Shown: positions 35,883 to 47,775, counted from the first letter of the stretch. The stretch is DNA of 64,000 nucleotides from Chlorella sorokiniana (GCA_025917655.1 CP084611.1:2542001-2606000), one strand, 5' to 3'. Translations and numbers: made by a program. The notes: generated by a model from the letters alone, not told the origin.

Positions 35883-37006
35883 TCCTTTGCTGCCTGCTGC
35901 TTGGCGGCCTCCTCAGTGCTTATGTACTGCTTGAGAAGCTGCTGCTTCTTGCTCTCCAACACCTTCTGCTCAATCTCCTTCTGATCAGGAAGCGGCACAT
36001 AGGCCACAAACTGCGGCACACCTGCAGCAGCATCCCTCTGCTCCCCTGCTGAAGCGGCATCATCGCCAGGGCGGCCACGCACTGACGCAAAGGCTGCCTG
36101 CCGCTCTGCCTCTTTCTCCTGCCACTCCTCCAGTGCCTGGCGCCGCATAGTAAGCTCGGCTTCCGCCTCTACTTTCTCGAGAATGCCATCCTCCTCGTCA
36201 CGGAAACCATAGTAATCAGCATCAATGGCTCGGTGCATCTCAGCACGGGTCCGGCGCACCTGCACAATCAGGCGGTGGAGGTTGCAAGCAGTATCAGCTT
36301 GCAGTGACTGCCTCAGCAGAACCTGCTGCATGCATATGAGCCAACCTTGAACAGGAAGCGCGGCTAAGCATGTTGTTTGTGACGAGGAAAGCAGAGCAGC
36401 TGTAACTCCACTCCCACCCTACCTGCCGAGGGCCCTCCTTTTCAAACAGCTCCCGAACCCCTGGGAGCTGCTTGGCCGCACCAAAGTACCTATAGCCGGG
36501 TCCGCGGCCGGTCGCCTCGACCAGGCTCCGCCCCTCACTGTCGGTGACCTTGGGCCCAACTTTTGAATAGTCAGGCCCGCCCAGCTCAACTATTCTCCTT
36601 TCCCAGTGGCCTTTCTCACGGATCAGCTTGTTGATTTCGTCATTTAAGTCCCGGATCCTGCAAAGGGCATCATGGTAAGAGTTGTCGGACAACAAGCCGA
36701 AACGAGCGCTGGCAAACGGTGGCCCACCAGCCCTGTTGTTGGGTGCGGCGGGTGCAACGGTGCAGCACAGTCGATTGCTGTCCTCCATTTCAGCGTACCT
36801 GTGTTCTCCCAGGCCAGCGTTTTGGATTTCCATCACTTTGCGCCCAATTTCTCGCAGGATTTGCTGCCGCCACTTGTCCGCTTCGTTGAGATCATGGCAC
36901 TCGCTTGCCAGGTAGGGTCGCTTTTGCTTTTCGCCTCGTACCTCTAGCTGTTTCGCCGTCAGCCATCATTGAGCATCGACTGCGCCTTCTCCTCGTTACG
37001 GGCCAT
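35864..37006 (-). CDS. ISY1: Pre-mRNA splicing factor ISY1
   Basis: ISY1 is part of the NineTeen-related spliceosome complexes during catalytic activation. Three exons: 36799-37006, 36423-36657 and 35864-36259. ATG 37006 gives MARNEEKAQSMLN, then (after a one-base slip near 36964-36970) WLTAKQLEVRGEKQKRPYLA, SECHDLNEADKWRQQIL and REIGRKVMEIQNAGLGEHR. Exon 2 has IRDLNDEINKLIREKGHWER, ELGGPDYSKVGPKV, YRYFGAAKQLPGVRELFEKE, and exon 3 TRAEMHRAIDADYYGFRDEE, all strongly ISY1. The C-terminal part is charged and coiled-coil-like and ends in PLPDQKEIEQKVLESKKQQL...LLNRR. Divergent from the plastid membrane protein at 37702. Confidence 0.9.
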
Positions 37007-37701
37007 GGTGACACTTTTCTCGCACTCAAAGCTCTGGGGATGGAAGAACAAGAGCCCGTAGGCCTGCAAACGTTCGCTTGGGCCGCGTTTGTGCTCGCGA
37101 AGCGACCGGGCAGGCTGTGGGGTGGGTCAAAAGAGTGCGAAGCGACAGATCGTGTGCGGACATTGCATGCGCTTGCAAAAGTCGCCACAGTTTGCTCTGC
37201 AAGCCAGCCCCGCCACGCTGGCGTACTGCCCGGGCATGCCCTGGGGGAGGGCCAGTGCAGACAAGCAAGGTCTGTCAAGCAAGTAATTATCACATTGTCA
37301 AGGCAAAATTTGCAGAACGAGACAATGCCCTTGCTGCTTTCAGGTGCTGGAGCAAGTTATTGTGTCATCAGCAAACTTTTGCGGCGGGCTTGCCGTTGTA
37401 GGTCAACCATCAAACCCCTCTCAAAGATGCGTAATGGAAGGTTAAGGCCAACTTGTGTGCGTGATGATGGCGGCCCTTCATCACATGCACCATAGAAAGT
37501 GGCACCCCCACCTGCCAGATGCGTGAGGCACCTGCACAGCATGCACGTCCGCAAGAAGGTGTCACCGACAGACTTGGACGCTTGCTCTTTTGCTCCAAAA
37601 GTCGAGCATCCTCTGCTGTGTGTGACGCTGGCAGCTCCGCTTGCCCCATTGCAGCCAGGCGCTCTCTCGGGCACTGCTCCGTTTCCTTCCCGAATCCTAA
37701 T
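37007..37701. promoter_or_regulatory. Divergent intergenic region, ISY1 / plastid membrane protein
   Basis: 695 bp between head-to-head start codons, AT-richer than the genes. A plus-strand open frame of about 196 codons crosses it (36905-37495). It has no Met-led start, no family resemblance, and overlaps ISY1 exon 1 antisense, so I treat it as chance. No clear promoter motif was identified. Confidence 0.4.
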
Positions 37702-38842
37702 ATGCCAAGTGTGAAATTAGGAATGGCCGTAACCCAGTTGCCCCAGCCACTGTGCTTGCCCCAGCGCGCAGCCCTCCTGGCGCCGCCCAAACAGACCGGT
37801 TTGCGCCTCAGTGGAAGGACTGCCATCCACAAGCTTCGCGTTATAGTTGACATCTCCAGCCGTCGGCAATTTAGGGCAACAGCGACACCCGCAGCAGCAG
37901 CATCAACAGCTAGCGCAGCTACCGCGTTATGGCCCTCCCTCGCTCACGCGTGGAACACCAACCCTGCAGCAGTGCTGCTTGCAGCCAGTGCCTGCATCTT
38001 GGGCGTGTCCCTCTCCATGCTTCTACTGGCTGCTGTTCCTACTCTGCTGGCAAGTCAACCTGTTGCACGTTATAACAGCAGTGCAGCATGCGCATGTGTG
38101 GTGGCACATCCATTTGGGGTTGAGCATGATTGCGTCGCTGCATGCATTCAGGCCCTGCGGCGAAGCGCCCATGCTATGGAGACGCTGCTGCTCACATTGC
38201 AAGCAGAAGTGCCGGACACAGCTGCCACTCTGCGGCTTTCGGGCCTGGAGCTCGCCGACTGCATCCAGGAGGTTGGGGCGCTCAGGTGAAGGAAGCTGCG
38301 CCCAATGCGGCAGGCGACGTTCAGCAGCAGCCCCAAGTTCGCTGCTTCATTGAGAATCTTTGGGACTAACTCCTTTGCCCCATGTGCATGCAGTACCGAC
38401 TTGACTGAGGGTGTTCGGGCGTCTGCTCGCGCGTTGGTCAGCACAGAGCAGAGCCTGCGCAAGGGAGCCAGTCTGGCGAGCAAGGCTGTGACTGGATACG
38501 TGCTGCCCCAGGCTCGCGGTGAGCAGCGATTGCAGCGGATCAGGCATCCTCTGTCTTGCCGTTGCGTGTGGTTCAGAGTGTGGGCCGATGTCATGGGACC
38601 ACCTTTCCACTGCAGATAAAATAGAAGCAGCATTGCAGGAACGGGCTCGCCTGGACTATACTGCCTCTGTCGTGCGTGAGACAATGCAGTCGACCAAAAT
38701 AGTAGTGCAGCGGTTGCGCTTTGCACTGGCGGCCAGTGGGCTGGCTCGCGGCGTCGCCCGCTCGGTGAACACTATGCAGCAGCAGCCTCCTGCCATGCAG
38801 CGGCGGAGCCTAGGAAATGCCCAGGACGCGGCAAGCATTTGA
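37702..38842 (+). CDS. Plastid membrane protein, conserved in plants and algae
   Basis: Four exons: 37702-38049, 38152-38285, 38394-38518 and 38616-38842. All phases fit. Start MPSVKLGMAVTQLPQPLCL opens a long Ser/Ala/Arg-rich transit-like region. One membrane helix follows (AVLLAASACILGVSLSMLLL, then AAVPTLL). The conserved part is ALRRSAHAMETLLLTLQAEV, PDTAATLRLSGLELADCIQE and DLTEGVRASARALVSTEQSL. These resemble plant plastid proteins with a membrane helix followed by an amphipathic helix (DUF948-like). Function unknown. The first junction is a GC-AG intron candidate, discussed in findings. The C-terminus is KIEAALQERARLDYTAS...AQDAASI. Confidence 0.7.
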
Positions 38843-39176
38843 TTTACAATATTCAAATGTTGTTCCAGGGTACATTTGCATATTGTTCATGTGTCAAGAG
38901 GTTGCGTGAGAGTAGGATTTGGTTGCTGGCTGGTGGCGGAACGGCGGCGCAGCACACCATGAAGCCCTACCCACTGCACAGCCGCCTGCCCCGCGCAGGT
39001 GTCCGTGTGCCCGTTGAAGAGATTTTTGTTCGCGCAGAAGCAGGGGAAGGGAGCATGTGAGAGATTGTGCCACGTGCCACCGCTCATAACACAAAGTAGC
39101 TTGCCTGCCCCACTTCTTCAACCGCACCATGGTGAAACTTTGAGCTGCCAGGGTCTGGCTCCCGAGCTAACACTCC
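38843..39176. other. Intergenic region, 38.8-39.2 kb
   Basis: 334 bp between two plus-strand genes. It holds the 3' UTR of the plastid membrane protein and the presumed promoter of the next gene. Nothing distinctive was seen. Confidence 0.4.
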
Positions 39177-40105
39177 ATGACTTCGGCGGTGGGCAGCAGG
39201 GTCGGTGGCCTGGCCGAGGCGTTGTCCAGGGGACGCAGCTCTCCCTGGAGCACAGAGGTGAGGCTTGGCGCCGCTGCAAACGCAGCAATGCCCGTGCTGC
39301 TGCCACAATCTTTGCAAACCCCCTGCCCCTTCCCCCGCAGCCCAAGCCGGTCCGGCCGCGCCCTGTTAGGACATGGATTGAGCCACAAGAGGAGCCCGAG
39401 GCCGGCAGGTCGCTGACTAGCAGGTGAGCAAGGGGCCTTGCGACCTGCTGGCACGCCACTAGCATGGAACCAGCGCGGCATCTTGCAGTCCCGACCGCCC
39501 AAAGCTCGGGGCAAGCCTTCAGTTGGCTGCACCCTCCAACACCTGAGGGTGCAGCGCAGGCAACACTGCCTTACACACACTGCACCCTGGTCATTCCACG
39601 CAGCACCAACAGCACCAGCACCACCGGCCCGTGCTCCAGCAGCAGCGGCGTCAGCATGCTCGGCGACGCTGACCCGGCTGGCGTGGAGGCGGGCCTGGCC
39701 GAGCTGCGTCGCCTCTTTGCCACTGAGTGCTCCCTGGGCACCTCGGTGCCTGGGTTTGGCGTGTCCCCTCCTGTGCGGTCCGGAGCGGCCAATGGCCTAG
39801 TCCACGACTCCCTCTGGCGGCAGGAGGCGCCACGCGCGTGCAAGGCAAGCCTGCGTGCCCTGCACGAGCGGGCGGGACGCGGCTGCCTCTCCGCCTGTGC
39901 TGGAGACTATCGCCTGCTGATGACCAGCCCTGACCAGGGCTTACACCTGCTGAGGGGCGCGTCAGAGGGCGACGATGCTGAGGTGGAGCCCTCCACTGCC
40001 TTGTCTCGGTCCCTGGCAAGCAGCCGAGCGTCGCCCGCTGCCACGTTGGGCTGGCACCCGGCCCAATCCGCCTCCCCAGAGCCCTCTGACTTGTTCAGCT
40101 ACTGA
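39177..40105 (+). CDS. Unrecognised Ser/Ala/Pro-rich protein
   Basis: Phase-consistent exons give MTSAVGSRVGGLAEALSRGR, SSPWSTE|PKPVRPRPVRTWIE, PQEEPEAGRSLTSS|TNSTST, then GVEAGLAELRRLFATECSLG and DYRLLMTSPDQGLHLLRGAS, ending PEPSDLFSY with TGA 40103-40105. The second intron ends in ccccgcag and the third in ttccacgcag. The protein (about 250 residues) is mostly low complexity with short helical segments. There is no TM helix or signal peptide. I recognise no family. Start chosen because it is the first ATG in phase with a good donor (acagag|gtgagg). Coding status is fair, function unknown. Confidence 0.5.
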
Positions 40106-40711
40106 CCTGCCTGGCCTGGGCAGGTTGAAAGTCCTAGGTCTGGCCGTGAGGGCAAAGTTAAACAAAACCGACCCCACCTTGTCTCCTCAGCAACCACCCC
40201 CTTGTGTGCGCCCCCTTGGGCAACTCTGCGAGCCAGCCAGGGCCTAGGCTCTTGCACGGTTTGCGCATGCGCGCCTTGCCTGTTTTGCACCTCCGGCATT
40301 GGGCTACTTCAGCGCTTGTGCTTTTTTCGTTTTTGGGGCCCATGCGTGTACACCCCCCTCTCACCCCGCTCAGGCTGTAGCTTGCGATGTGCCAATCGCT
40401 GGCCCCTGATCCCCTTGTGAACTAGCGATACCTCCCTGTGCTGCAGCATGGCGCTCAGACCTTTGTTTGGGTCCCTACTCCTTTTAATCCTGAACTTCCC
40501 CACCATCAATGTTCATTCCTCGGTTCCACATGTGTGCGCGCGGCCCCTGCTGCAGCACTGAATTTGGCCATGCACTGTAGCGTGCATTCAAACCAATGCG
40601 TGCCGCCTTGACATGATCGGCACATTTGTAATGCAGATTGCACTGGCAGGTGCAAAAATGCAAGCATGATGAGCAGGTTGTACACCACGGGGTGCGCTGC
40701 TGCTGCTGCTA
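40106..40711. other. Convergent 3' region, 40.1-40.7 kb
   Basis: 606 bp between convergent stop codons. It contains AT-richer, T-rich sequence (for example ttttttcgtttttgg) expected of 3' UTRs. No exon, repeat or hairpin was recognised. Confidence 0.45.
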
Positions 40712-43300
40712 TTACGTGAGGCCTGCTGCCTGCGTATCAGGAGCCAGGCTGGACCACAGATGCGCCATCTCCCCGCTGACACGCGCCTGCTCCAGCGCAA
40801 AGTCACGCAGCACATAGCCCACTTCGGCAGCACGCTCTCGCTGGAATCGGTCCAGCTCGCTGCTCATGCGCTGCACTATGGTCTGCACGGGCAGTAAGTT
40901 GAACTGTGGATGCGTGATATGAGATCATGAACTCCTGTTGCCAGTCAAAACTGAAATGGATCCACATTGCCCACCTCATACGTTGCCTTGGCCTCCTCAG
41001 CTTGCTGCTGAGCATCGCGCAAGTCACGCTCCGCCTCCGACACGCGCTCCTCCCGGATGCCGGGTGTGCCACGCAGCTTGGCCAGGCGCTGGCGCCGACT
41101 GTCAATATCCCCCTGGCCTGGTCATAGGTAGCAAGACAGACGCGGGACCACAATAAGCGGCAATGCCAAATACTGACAGCGTGCAAGTCAGCAGGCATGC
41201 CCCCGTTGCGGTTACGCCCCGCCTGCCTCCCAGAACAGTACCCCGCCCCGCTAAACAGTGCCCGCGCCCGAATAAGCAGAAATGACCCACCTGCTGGTAG
41301 GCTGCCAAGGCTGAGCTACGGTCAGCACACACCTTCTTCACCGCCCTGACCCCCGCACAAACTCCTTCAGCGGCGCCTCAAAGGATGAGGCCAGGCTGGC
41401 GGCCGTGCCGGTGCATAGCCGTGCAACTGCATCGGCGCGGTCACCTAGCCGCCCAAAGCTGTCGGCAATCTGGCCCTGCGTAAGGGCAAGGTAGGGGCAG
41501 CAGATGAATGTTGACTTGCATACTGTTGCAATGAGGAGTGAAACAGTGGCACATCCAGCGTAACAGCACGCCTTGGCTACGTGGACAGCATGCCTCAACA
41601 TGTAGTCGAACCGCGCCCTGACCACTCACCGATTCCTCGTATCGCCCCATCGCTGCCATGGCTGCCCCAAACTCGCGCACAGACTCGCCCAACTCTGCCT
41701 GATGGCGCACAAGGCGGCTGGCCTGGCGGTGCGCCTCGCCCAGGTGGCGCTCCAGCTCATGCATGTAGGCTCGGACCTGGGAAGACAGGAGGGGGTAAGG
41801 GGTTGAGGGGCTACAAAGGCAGGGCTGTCACTGGTGTTGTGCGGGCAGCGCCGCCTGCAACTGTGCAACGCACCGTAAGCGAGCCCCAACCCCGCAATCA
41901 CATCCACGTGTTGGTACCCACCCTCCCTCCCACGCCATGGCCCCCGAACCCCGTCCCCCCACCCTACTCCACCTTATGCCCCCACTTACAAACACACGCA
42001 CCCTCAAGTACTGCGCATCCTCCTCCTCGTCGTCAGACCGCTTGTGGTAAAGGTTGGAGGCGGTGTGGGACAGCTCGCGCAGGAAGGTGACCGCACCGGT
42101 GAGCGTCTTCTTCGCAGCGCCTGCGGCCGCAGGATCCTCGACCAGGCTGCGTGACACCTCGATGGCAAACTCTGTCTCGCTGGCCTCCAGGAACAGCTGC
42201 AGCTCGCGGCTGCCGCGCAGAGAGGGGTGGGCAGCCTGCAATGTGCCGTGGCAGGCAGGTAGGTGGACAGTGCGCAGCTGGATGCACAAGCAGGCAGGAC
42301 TGCATTGGATGGGTGCATTCAACAGCCCTCAACAGCCCGCCAGACTGGCCAAACACGCACCACTCTGTTGATAAAGATTGCAAGGGCAGCCCTGCGCTGC
42401 TCCACAAACTCCGACGTCATTTTATACTTCTCAACCACGTTTTTTTCTGGGAGCGGTGGCACAATCACGCCTGCGCACGGGTGGGGCACCGGTCACTGTG
42501 ACAGACAACAGTCGGGCAAACTGCGCGGAAGGAAACTGCCGACTGTGCTCCCCATGCCCACTACACTGCTTTTGTCCTGCCCTATACAACAACAATTGAA
42601 CAGCAAGGTAAGCCACACGCACCTCGATACTCGTGTCTCAGGCGACGCTGCAACCAAACAAAATCTCGGAAACGACGAATCACCTCTGCCTGCCCCCGAT
42701 AACCAGGGGCACTGGTACGCGTGGTCACTTTGTATGACACATGCGCCTGCGGTACAGGGCGCATCATAGTCAGTCATTTGAAAATGAATCACGGCGTTGA
42801 GAGTAGTGCAAAGAGAGAGACTCGTTTGTGGGCTCACTGCTCACCGCCACACCCTCGCCCTGCCGTACTGGGTCAGTGACTGTGATTTGGAAATCAGAAT
42901 TGGCTGGCACCTGGGGTCACGGCCCAAGAATGAAGGGATCAGGATCACAGGTGAGAACAACGAGCCTGCCCCACTTCTGCACGGTCAACTTCTCTTCAGC
43001 GGTTCAACATGCGCACTTACCCCATAAGTTCCGGACCCAGCTTGCCTGCCTGTGGCGCTGGGGGCTCCTGCACAAAAACAGAGCAATAACAGACGCAAGG
43101 TAACGCGACAACGGTGGGGCCTAGAGTTGCTGCTCCCCGCGCTGCACTCGCCGCAAAGCACTCACAGGCGTAGTCTGCAGCACCACTGAGTGGTAGGGCG
43201 GAGGTGGCTCTTCTGGTGACTCTCCAAGCGGCTCGGCTTGGAGGTCCGGCAGCGTTGCCTCTCCCAAGGGCCCGGCATTGCCGAAATCCAGTGTCGACAT
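40712..43300 (-). CDS. SNX1/2-type sorting nexin (PX-BAR)
   Basis: Retromer-associated sorting nexin: the PX domain binds PI3P on endosomes and the Vps5-type BAR domain senses or drives curvature. ATG at 43300 gives MSTLDFGNAGPLGEATLPDL and an acidic/proline-rich N-terminus. The PX domain reads FQITVTDPVRQGEGVA|AHVS, YKVTTRT and AEVIRRFRDFVWLQRRLRHE (the RRFRDF motif carries the PI3P-binding Arg), then MTSEFVEQRRAALAIFINRV. The BAR helices follow: ELQLFLEASETEFAIEVSRS, YMHELERHLGEAHRQASRLV, GQIADSFGRLGDRADAVARL, DRRQRLAKLRGTPGIREERV and MSSELDRFQRERAAEVGYVL. The C-terminus is LAPDTQAAGLT, stop 40712-40714. At least nine exons. The BAR order and spacing fit SNX1/SNX2 rather than other PX proteins. 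Confidence 0.88.
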
Positions 43301-43596
43301 AGTGGTCGTGAACACGAAAAGGGCTGTGGGTGCTCCTCGACGGAGGACGCAGCCTCAGGTATTGGTCCGCTTCCTGCTGTCTATAATTCTGCACGACCAA
43401 TGCGATTGCCAACCACTCACGCGTGCATGGGGTTTCCACCTAAGTTTGAAAAGGGCAGCAGACCTCCCAGTCACCGCACAACTTGACTCATGACGATGCG
43501 CGCATGCCTCGAGATGCTGCAAACTGCGGAGTGCATGGCTAGAGTGCTGCACAAGATTTACTTCTCACAACATGCTAAAATGCAAACTAGGCAAAC

Positions 43597-45362
43597 TCAC
43601 AGTGCCTTCTGCAAGCCATCCATCAGTACCAGCTTGCTCAGAGCCTGCTGCGTCGCGCTGTTCACGTGCTGGCAGTAGCTGGCCATCTGGTTACTGAGCA
43701 GCATGTTGTCCAGCTGGTTGGGCTCTGTCACAGGCTTGAACATGCCCTCAGGGGGTCCTCGGTCAGAGGCTCCTCTCCTGCAAGGCAGCGGTGCTGAGGC
43801 AGCAGTGAGAGGTACCAGGGATGTGCATCCCAGGAAAGCGTCGCCAATGTTGCAGAGATGACACGCATCACGGTGCCAGCTGGAGCCAGCCAAGACAAGA
43901 GTTGGAGCCAAGCCCGCCCGCATGCTTGCCTGCTGCGCGCCGCGCCATGTTCTCCTGACGCCGCTGCATCTTGAATTGCGCGATGGCCTGCTGTTGGCGG
44001 CGCAGCGCATTCTGGTGCAGGCTGAGCTTGCCCTGCTCCACCATCAGATCGTCCAGGCAGTCGTTCAGATACTCCAAGTTCTTCTCCAGCAGCGGGGCCA
44101 CGCCAAGGTTCAGCCTGGGGGGGGCGGGGGGGGGCGATGGCAGGCGGTTCGCAAATGTGCATGATGCCAAAACGGTGGTGATGATGCGCTGGCGCGCTGT
44201 GCAGTGCGAGGGAGTATTCCAGGTCGGCTGAAACAGCCCTGCCTTCGGGCGCACCTCTCGCAGTCCAGCGTGGTGGCTGCCGAAGGAGGTGCAACCTCTG
44301 CTGCCAGCGCCGCCGCCATGGGTGAGTTGTGCACAGTGATGGGGATCTCCACGAAAACGTCCCGCCATGACAGCCCCTTGGCCCGAATCTTCTCTATTGT
44401 CAGGGATCCTGCTTGCAAGGGGCAGGGGCATGCCGTGCTCAGCGCGCTGAATTGGTTGAGCCTCGAGCATGGCTCCCACAGGTGCCCAAGAAAGCGCTCA
44501 CCCTCGCGGTATGCCTCCACAAACTTCTCCGAAAGGCGGATGGCCTTCAGGCCCAGTGCGCCTGCTGCCGCCGCTGTGATATCATACACTATGCAAACAC
44601 ATCGCTCCAGGGACTCCATGTAGCTCACAAACGTCTCGATGATCTCCACCACCTGGAACGACCCGCTGATGGTGGACTGGTACCTGCGAGGCAGTGGTAG
44701 AAGAAGGTGACTCACACTCTGCTGGCACAATTCACATGCTTGCATACTTGCATGCGAGCACGTTTGCATGGCTGCCCGCAAGGTTGCCCGTCACAGAGGC
44801 TTGTGCACCCAGCCCATCAGCTCACCACCCCACAGTGTTGTTGTCCACATTGACCTCACGCAGGCAGCGCATCATTTCCAGCTGGTAGCTCTCGCCTTCC
44901 CCCACAGTCTCATGCTCTTCGTCCCCCGCGTTGCCCTGCAGCATTGGGCCAGGGAGCAAGGGCCATTCAGCGACGAGTGACTGTGTCGGCTGTGCTGACA
45001 TGCGCACTGACGGAACATAACAGTCCAACACCTCACAGCACACAAGATTGGTCTGCACTGCTGAAGTGTCTGGCCAGGTGATGACAGTGGAAAGCTGCTG
45101 CCAAGAAAGGGGCAGGGCAGGGTGCGGGCAGCACACGGCGCACCGGGTAAGGGAAGCAGTCCGTAACTTCGAGCGTTGGGCCTACATCCAGCCCCAGAAG
45201 CTGCCCAGTGACGGTAGCCTCGCTGTCACGCAGGCTGGCATCGCTCTCCTTGCAGTGCTTGGCAATCTTGAGCACAACATGCCCCTCAAGTTGCACACGC
45301 TGCAGCGGCGCCTTCTGCTTCTGCTCTTTTGAAGCGATGGCAGCAAAGGACACAGCTGCCAT
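43597..45362 (-). CDS. Translation initiation factor eIF3 subunit H
   Basis: MPN-domain subunit of eIF3; in plants eIF3h supports translation of mRNAs with upstream ORFs. ATG at 45362 gives MAAVSFAAIASKEQKQKAPL, then QRVQLEGHVVLKIAKHCKES and TGQLLGLDVGPTLEVTDCFP. Middle exons carry YQLEMMRCLREVNVDNNTVG, YQSTISGSFQVVEIIETFVS and GLKAIRLSEKFVEAYREGE. Then come LSWRDVFVEIPITVHNSPMA, LEKNLEYLNDCLDDLMVEQG and QFKMQRRQENMARRAAGK (the typical eIF3h QxRRQxEN region). The end is NQMASYCQHVNSATQQALSK and GLQKAL, stop 43597-43599. The MPN domain shows no JAMM zinc motif, as expected for eIF3h. Head-to-head with RIBA. Confidence 0.9.
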
Positions 45363-45726
45363 TGCGGGCTCTTGATGCTGTTCAGTAATGCACTCTCACG
45401 GCGTAAAGTTAGGCGCTTGGGGAAAGATGCCACAATGAATGCTTAGCGTGCAAGCGTTGCGCAACCCAACAGCGACGCGATGGATTCCAGTAATCAGCGG
45501 CCAGGGGGCATGCAAAGTTGCCTGCACGTCAGCAAGAGGGGGTGATCACTCCTACGTCTGCACGCTGCATCTGCGCGAAAGCACATTGAGCATAACGTTT
45601 CAAGCCGCTGAAGGCCGCTCTTTTCGGCAGTGTATGTCAGCCCTTGGGAGCTATTGTGTGAGTGTTTGAGAGCTTCTTATACCGCGGTCAGCCTGAACGT
45701 GGCCTTTTCAACCGCTGTGCGGCAGC
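45363..45726. promoter_or_regulatory. Divergent intergenic region, eIF3h / RIBA
   Basis: 364 bp between head-to-head starts. Presumed shared promoter and 5' UTRs. No recognisable motif found. Confidence 0.4.
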
Positions 45727-47775
45727 ATGTGGCAGACGCATCTCACATGCAGGGCGGAAGCGGCCCGCGCTCTGCCTGCACCAAGACAGGCGCAGAGCAC
45801 GGGCGGACGCCTCGCCGTCAGCCCTTTCGCAGGAGTAGCCGCAAGAAACGGCAGCGATAGAGGCGGCACAAGCGCCAGCAGCCGCAGTAGACGTCAGCGC
45901 TGCCTGGGAGGCCGACGGCCGAGGTTGCCGCTTCGCTCGCTGTTGGCGGCCGCAACCGCCCCTTGCTCGCCTGCCTATCAGGGTGTCAGTGAGCGTGACC
46001 TGGCGGAGCCCACGCCCGGCTTTGACAGCATTGCAGACGCGCTGGCGGCACTGGCGGCGGGCGAGCTGGTGGTGGTGCTGGATGACGAAGACCGCGAAAA
46101 CGAGGGCGACCTGATTGGCGCCGCCGACCGCATCACTCCAGCCGGTATGGCGTTTGTTGTGAACCACAGCAGCGGGGTGGTGTGCGTGGGCATGGAGGGC
46201 GGACCTGGACCGGCTGCGCCTGCCTCTCATGGTTCCAAGCGCGGAGAACGAGGAGGCCATGGCCACCGCCTTCACCGTCACGGTGGACCTGAGGGAGGGG
46301 ACGTCCACCGGCATCTCTGCCGCAGACCGGGCCGCAACACTGCGCGCCCTGGCAGATCCCAAAGCCATGCCCGAAGACTTCAAGCGCCCGGGGCACATCT
46401 TCCCGCTGCGCGCGCGCCCGGTAAGTCGACCGCGTTCAGTGCGCCTGCCCCTTTACTGCACACATAAGAGCAGCCCCGACGCGGCTGCAGATTTGACAGC
46501 TTGCCGCTGCTATCCCTTTTCTATCACCGTTGGTGACGCCTGGCTGCTGTCCTTGCCTGTAGGGCGGCGTGCTGCGGCGCCCTGGCCACACTGAGGCTTC
46601 CGTTGACCTGTGCCGGCTGGCAGGTTGCCGGCCCGCGGGCGTGCTGTGTGAGATTGTCAACTCTGATGGCACCATGGCCCGCACGCCGCAGCTCCGCGAC
46701 TTTGCAGCTGTTCATGGCCTGCGCTGCATCACCATTGCTGACCTGGTGCGCTACCGCCTGAGGCACGACGCCCTTGTGGAGCGCAGCACCATGGCGCCGC
46801 TGTCCACCAGGTGCGCATGGGCGCAATCCCTTGCAACCTGGGCATCACGTTTCTCAAGGGCGCAGGGGAATGGGCACGTAACAACGGGCAAATGGAGCTG
46901 CAATGAGCCAGTTTGCACGCAGCTACGCTCCTGCAACGCCTCGGGCACTGTTGCAAGCCTGCAGTCACGGCTGTCCCTCGCCTGGTTGGCTGTGTCATGC
47001 TGCAGGTACGGCCACTTTACAGCCTATGCGTACCGCAGCGTGCTCGACGGCACGGAGCACGTGGCGCTGGTGGCGGGACAGGTGGCTGACGCTGAGGGCG
47101 TGCTGACCCGGGTCCACAGCGAAAGCATGCTTGGGGACCTGTTTGGGGCGGCCTTCTGCGAATCGGGTAGCCAGCTGGATGGGGCGCTGAGGCGATTGCG
47201 GCACACGGCCAGGGCGTGCTGGTGTACCTGCGGGGTCAGCAGGGACGGGGCTGGGCCTGGCAGACGAGCTGAGGGCTCACGCCGATGCGGGCGCATGCGC
47301 CAGCCCCGCAGAGGTTGAGGATGCTGCCTTTCCGGTGAGTTGCTACTGCCACAGCCCCGCTTGGCATGAAGGTGGAGCTGCTGGACGCCATTCATGACAG
47401 CTTGTTGGAACCTGCCCTCCAGGGGTTGCACGCCACGCATGCTGTGACCCAGGCTGTGGGCCCCCTGTCTGCCCCACAAACACTCAACGCAGTTGGATAC
47501 GCACGACTACGGCGTGGCGGCACACATCCTCCATGACCTTGGCGTGGCCTCCGTTGCCCTCATCACCGCCAACCCAGCCAAGGTCAGCTGCCTGCAGGCT
47601 CATGGCATTGGGATCACGCAGCAGCTGGTTGACGGGGGCGGAGGCCATGAGCAACGGTGTGGCACAGTCAGCGCTTGCAGCAGCAGCAGCAGCAGAAGGG
47701 GCCCGGGAGGGCATGATGAAAGGGCATGGTGCACCGCGCACCAGCAGGAATGGCTGCGAGGCTCACTTTGTTTGA
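45727..47775 (+). CDS. RIBA-type riboflavin enzyme, degenerate GTP cyclohydrolase II half
   Basis: Fusion of DHBP synthase (RibB) and GTP cyclohydrolase II (RibA), a plastid riboflavin-pathway protein. Exons 45727-46420, 46563-46810, 47006-47334 and 47493 onward. The leader is transit-like ([16 protein letters not shown]). The DHBPS half looks complete: [84 protein letters not shown] and [20 protein letters not shown]. The GCHII half keeps [17 protein letters not shown]-type and NPAK segments but reads [20 protein letters not shown] where zinc Cys are expected, and RGQQGRGLGL for RGHEGRGIGL. Frame slips lie near 46198-46203, 47189-47193 and 47247-47251. The C-terminal end is uncertain (TGA near 47775 or 47942). 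Confidence 0.82.

Noticed and set aside
36905-37495. Plus-strand open frame of about 196 codons between ISY1 and the plastid membrane protein
   Set aside because: Not ATG-started, overlaps ISY1 exon 1 on the other strand, no protein-like conservation pattern.
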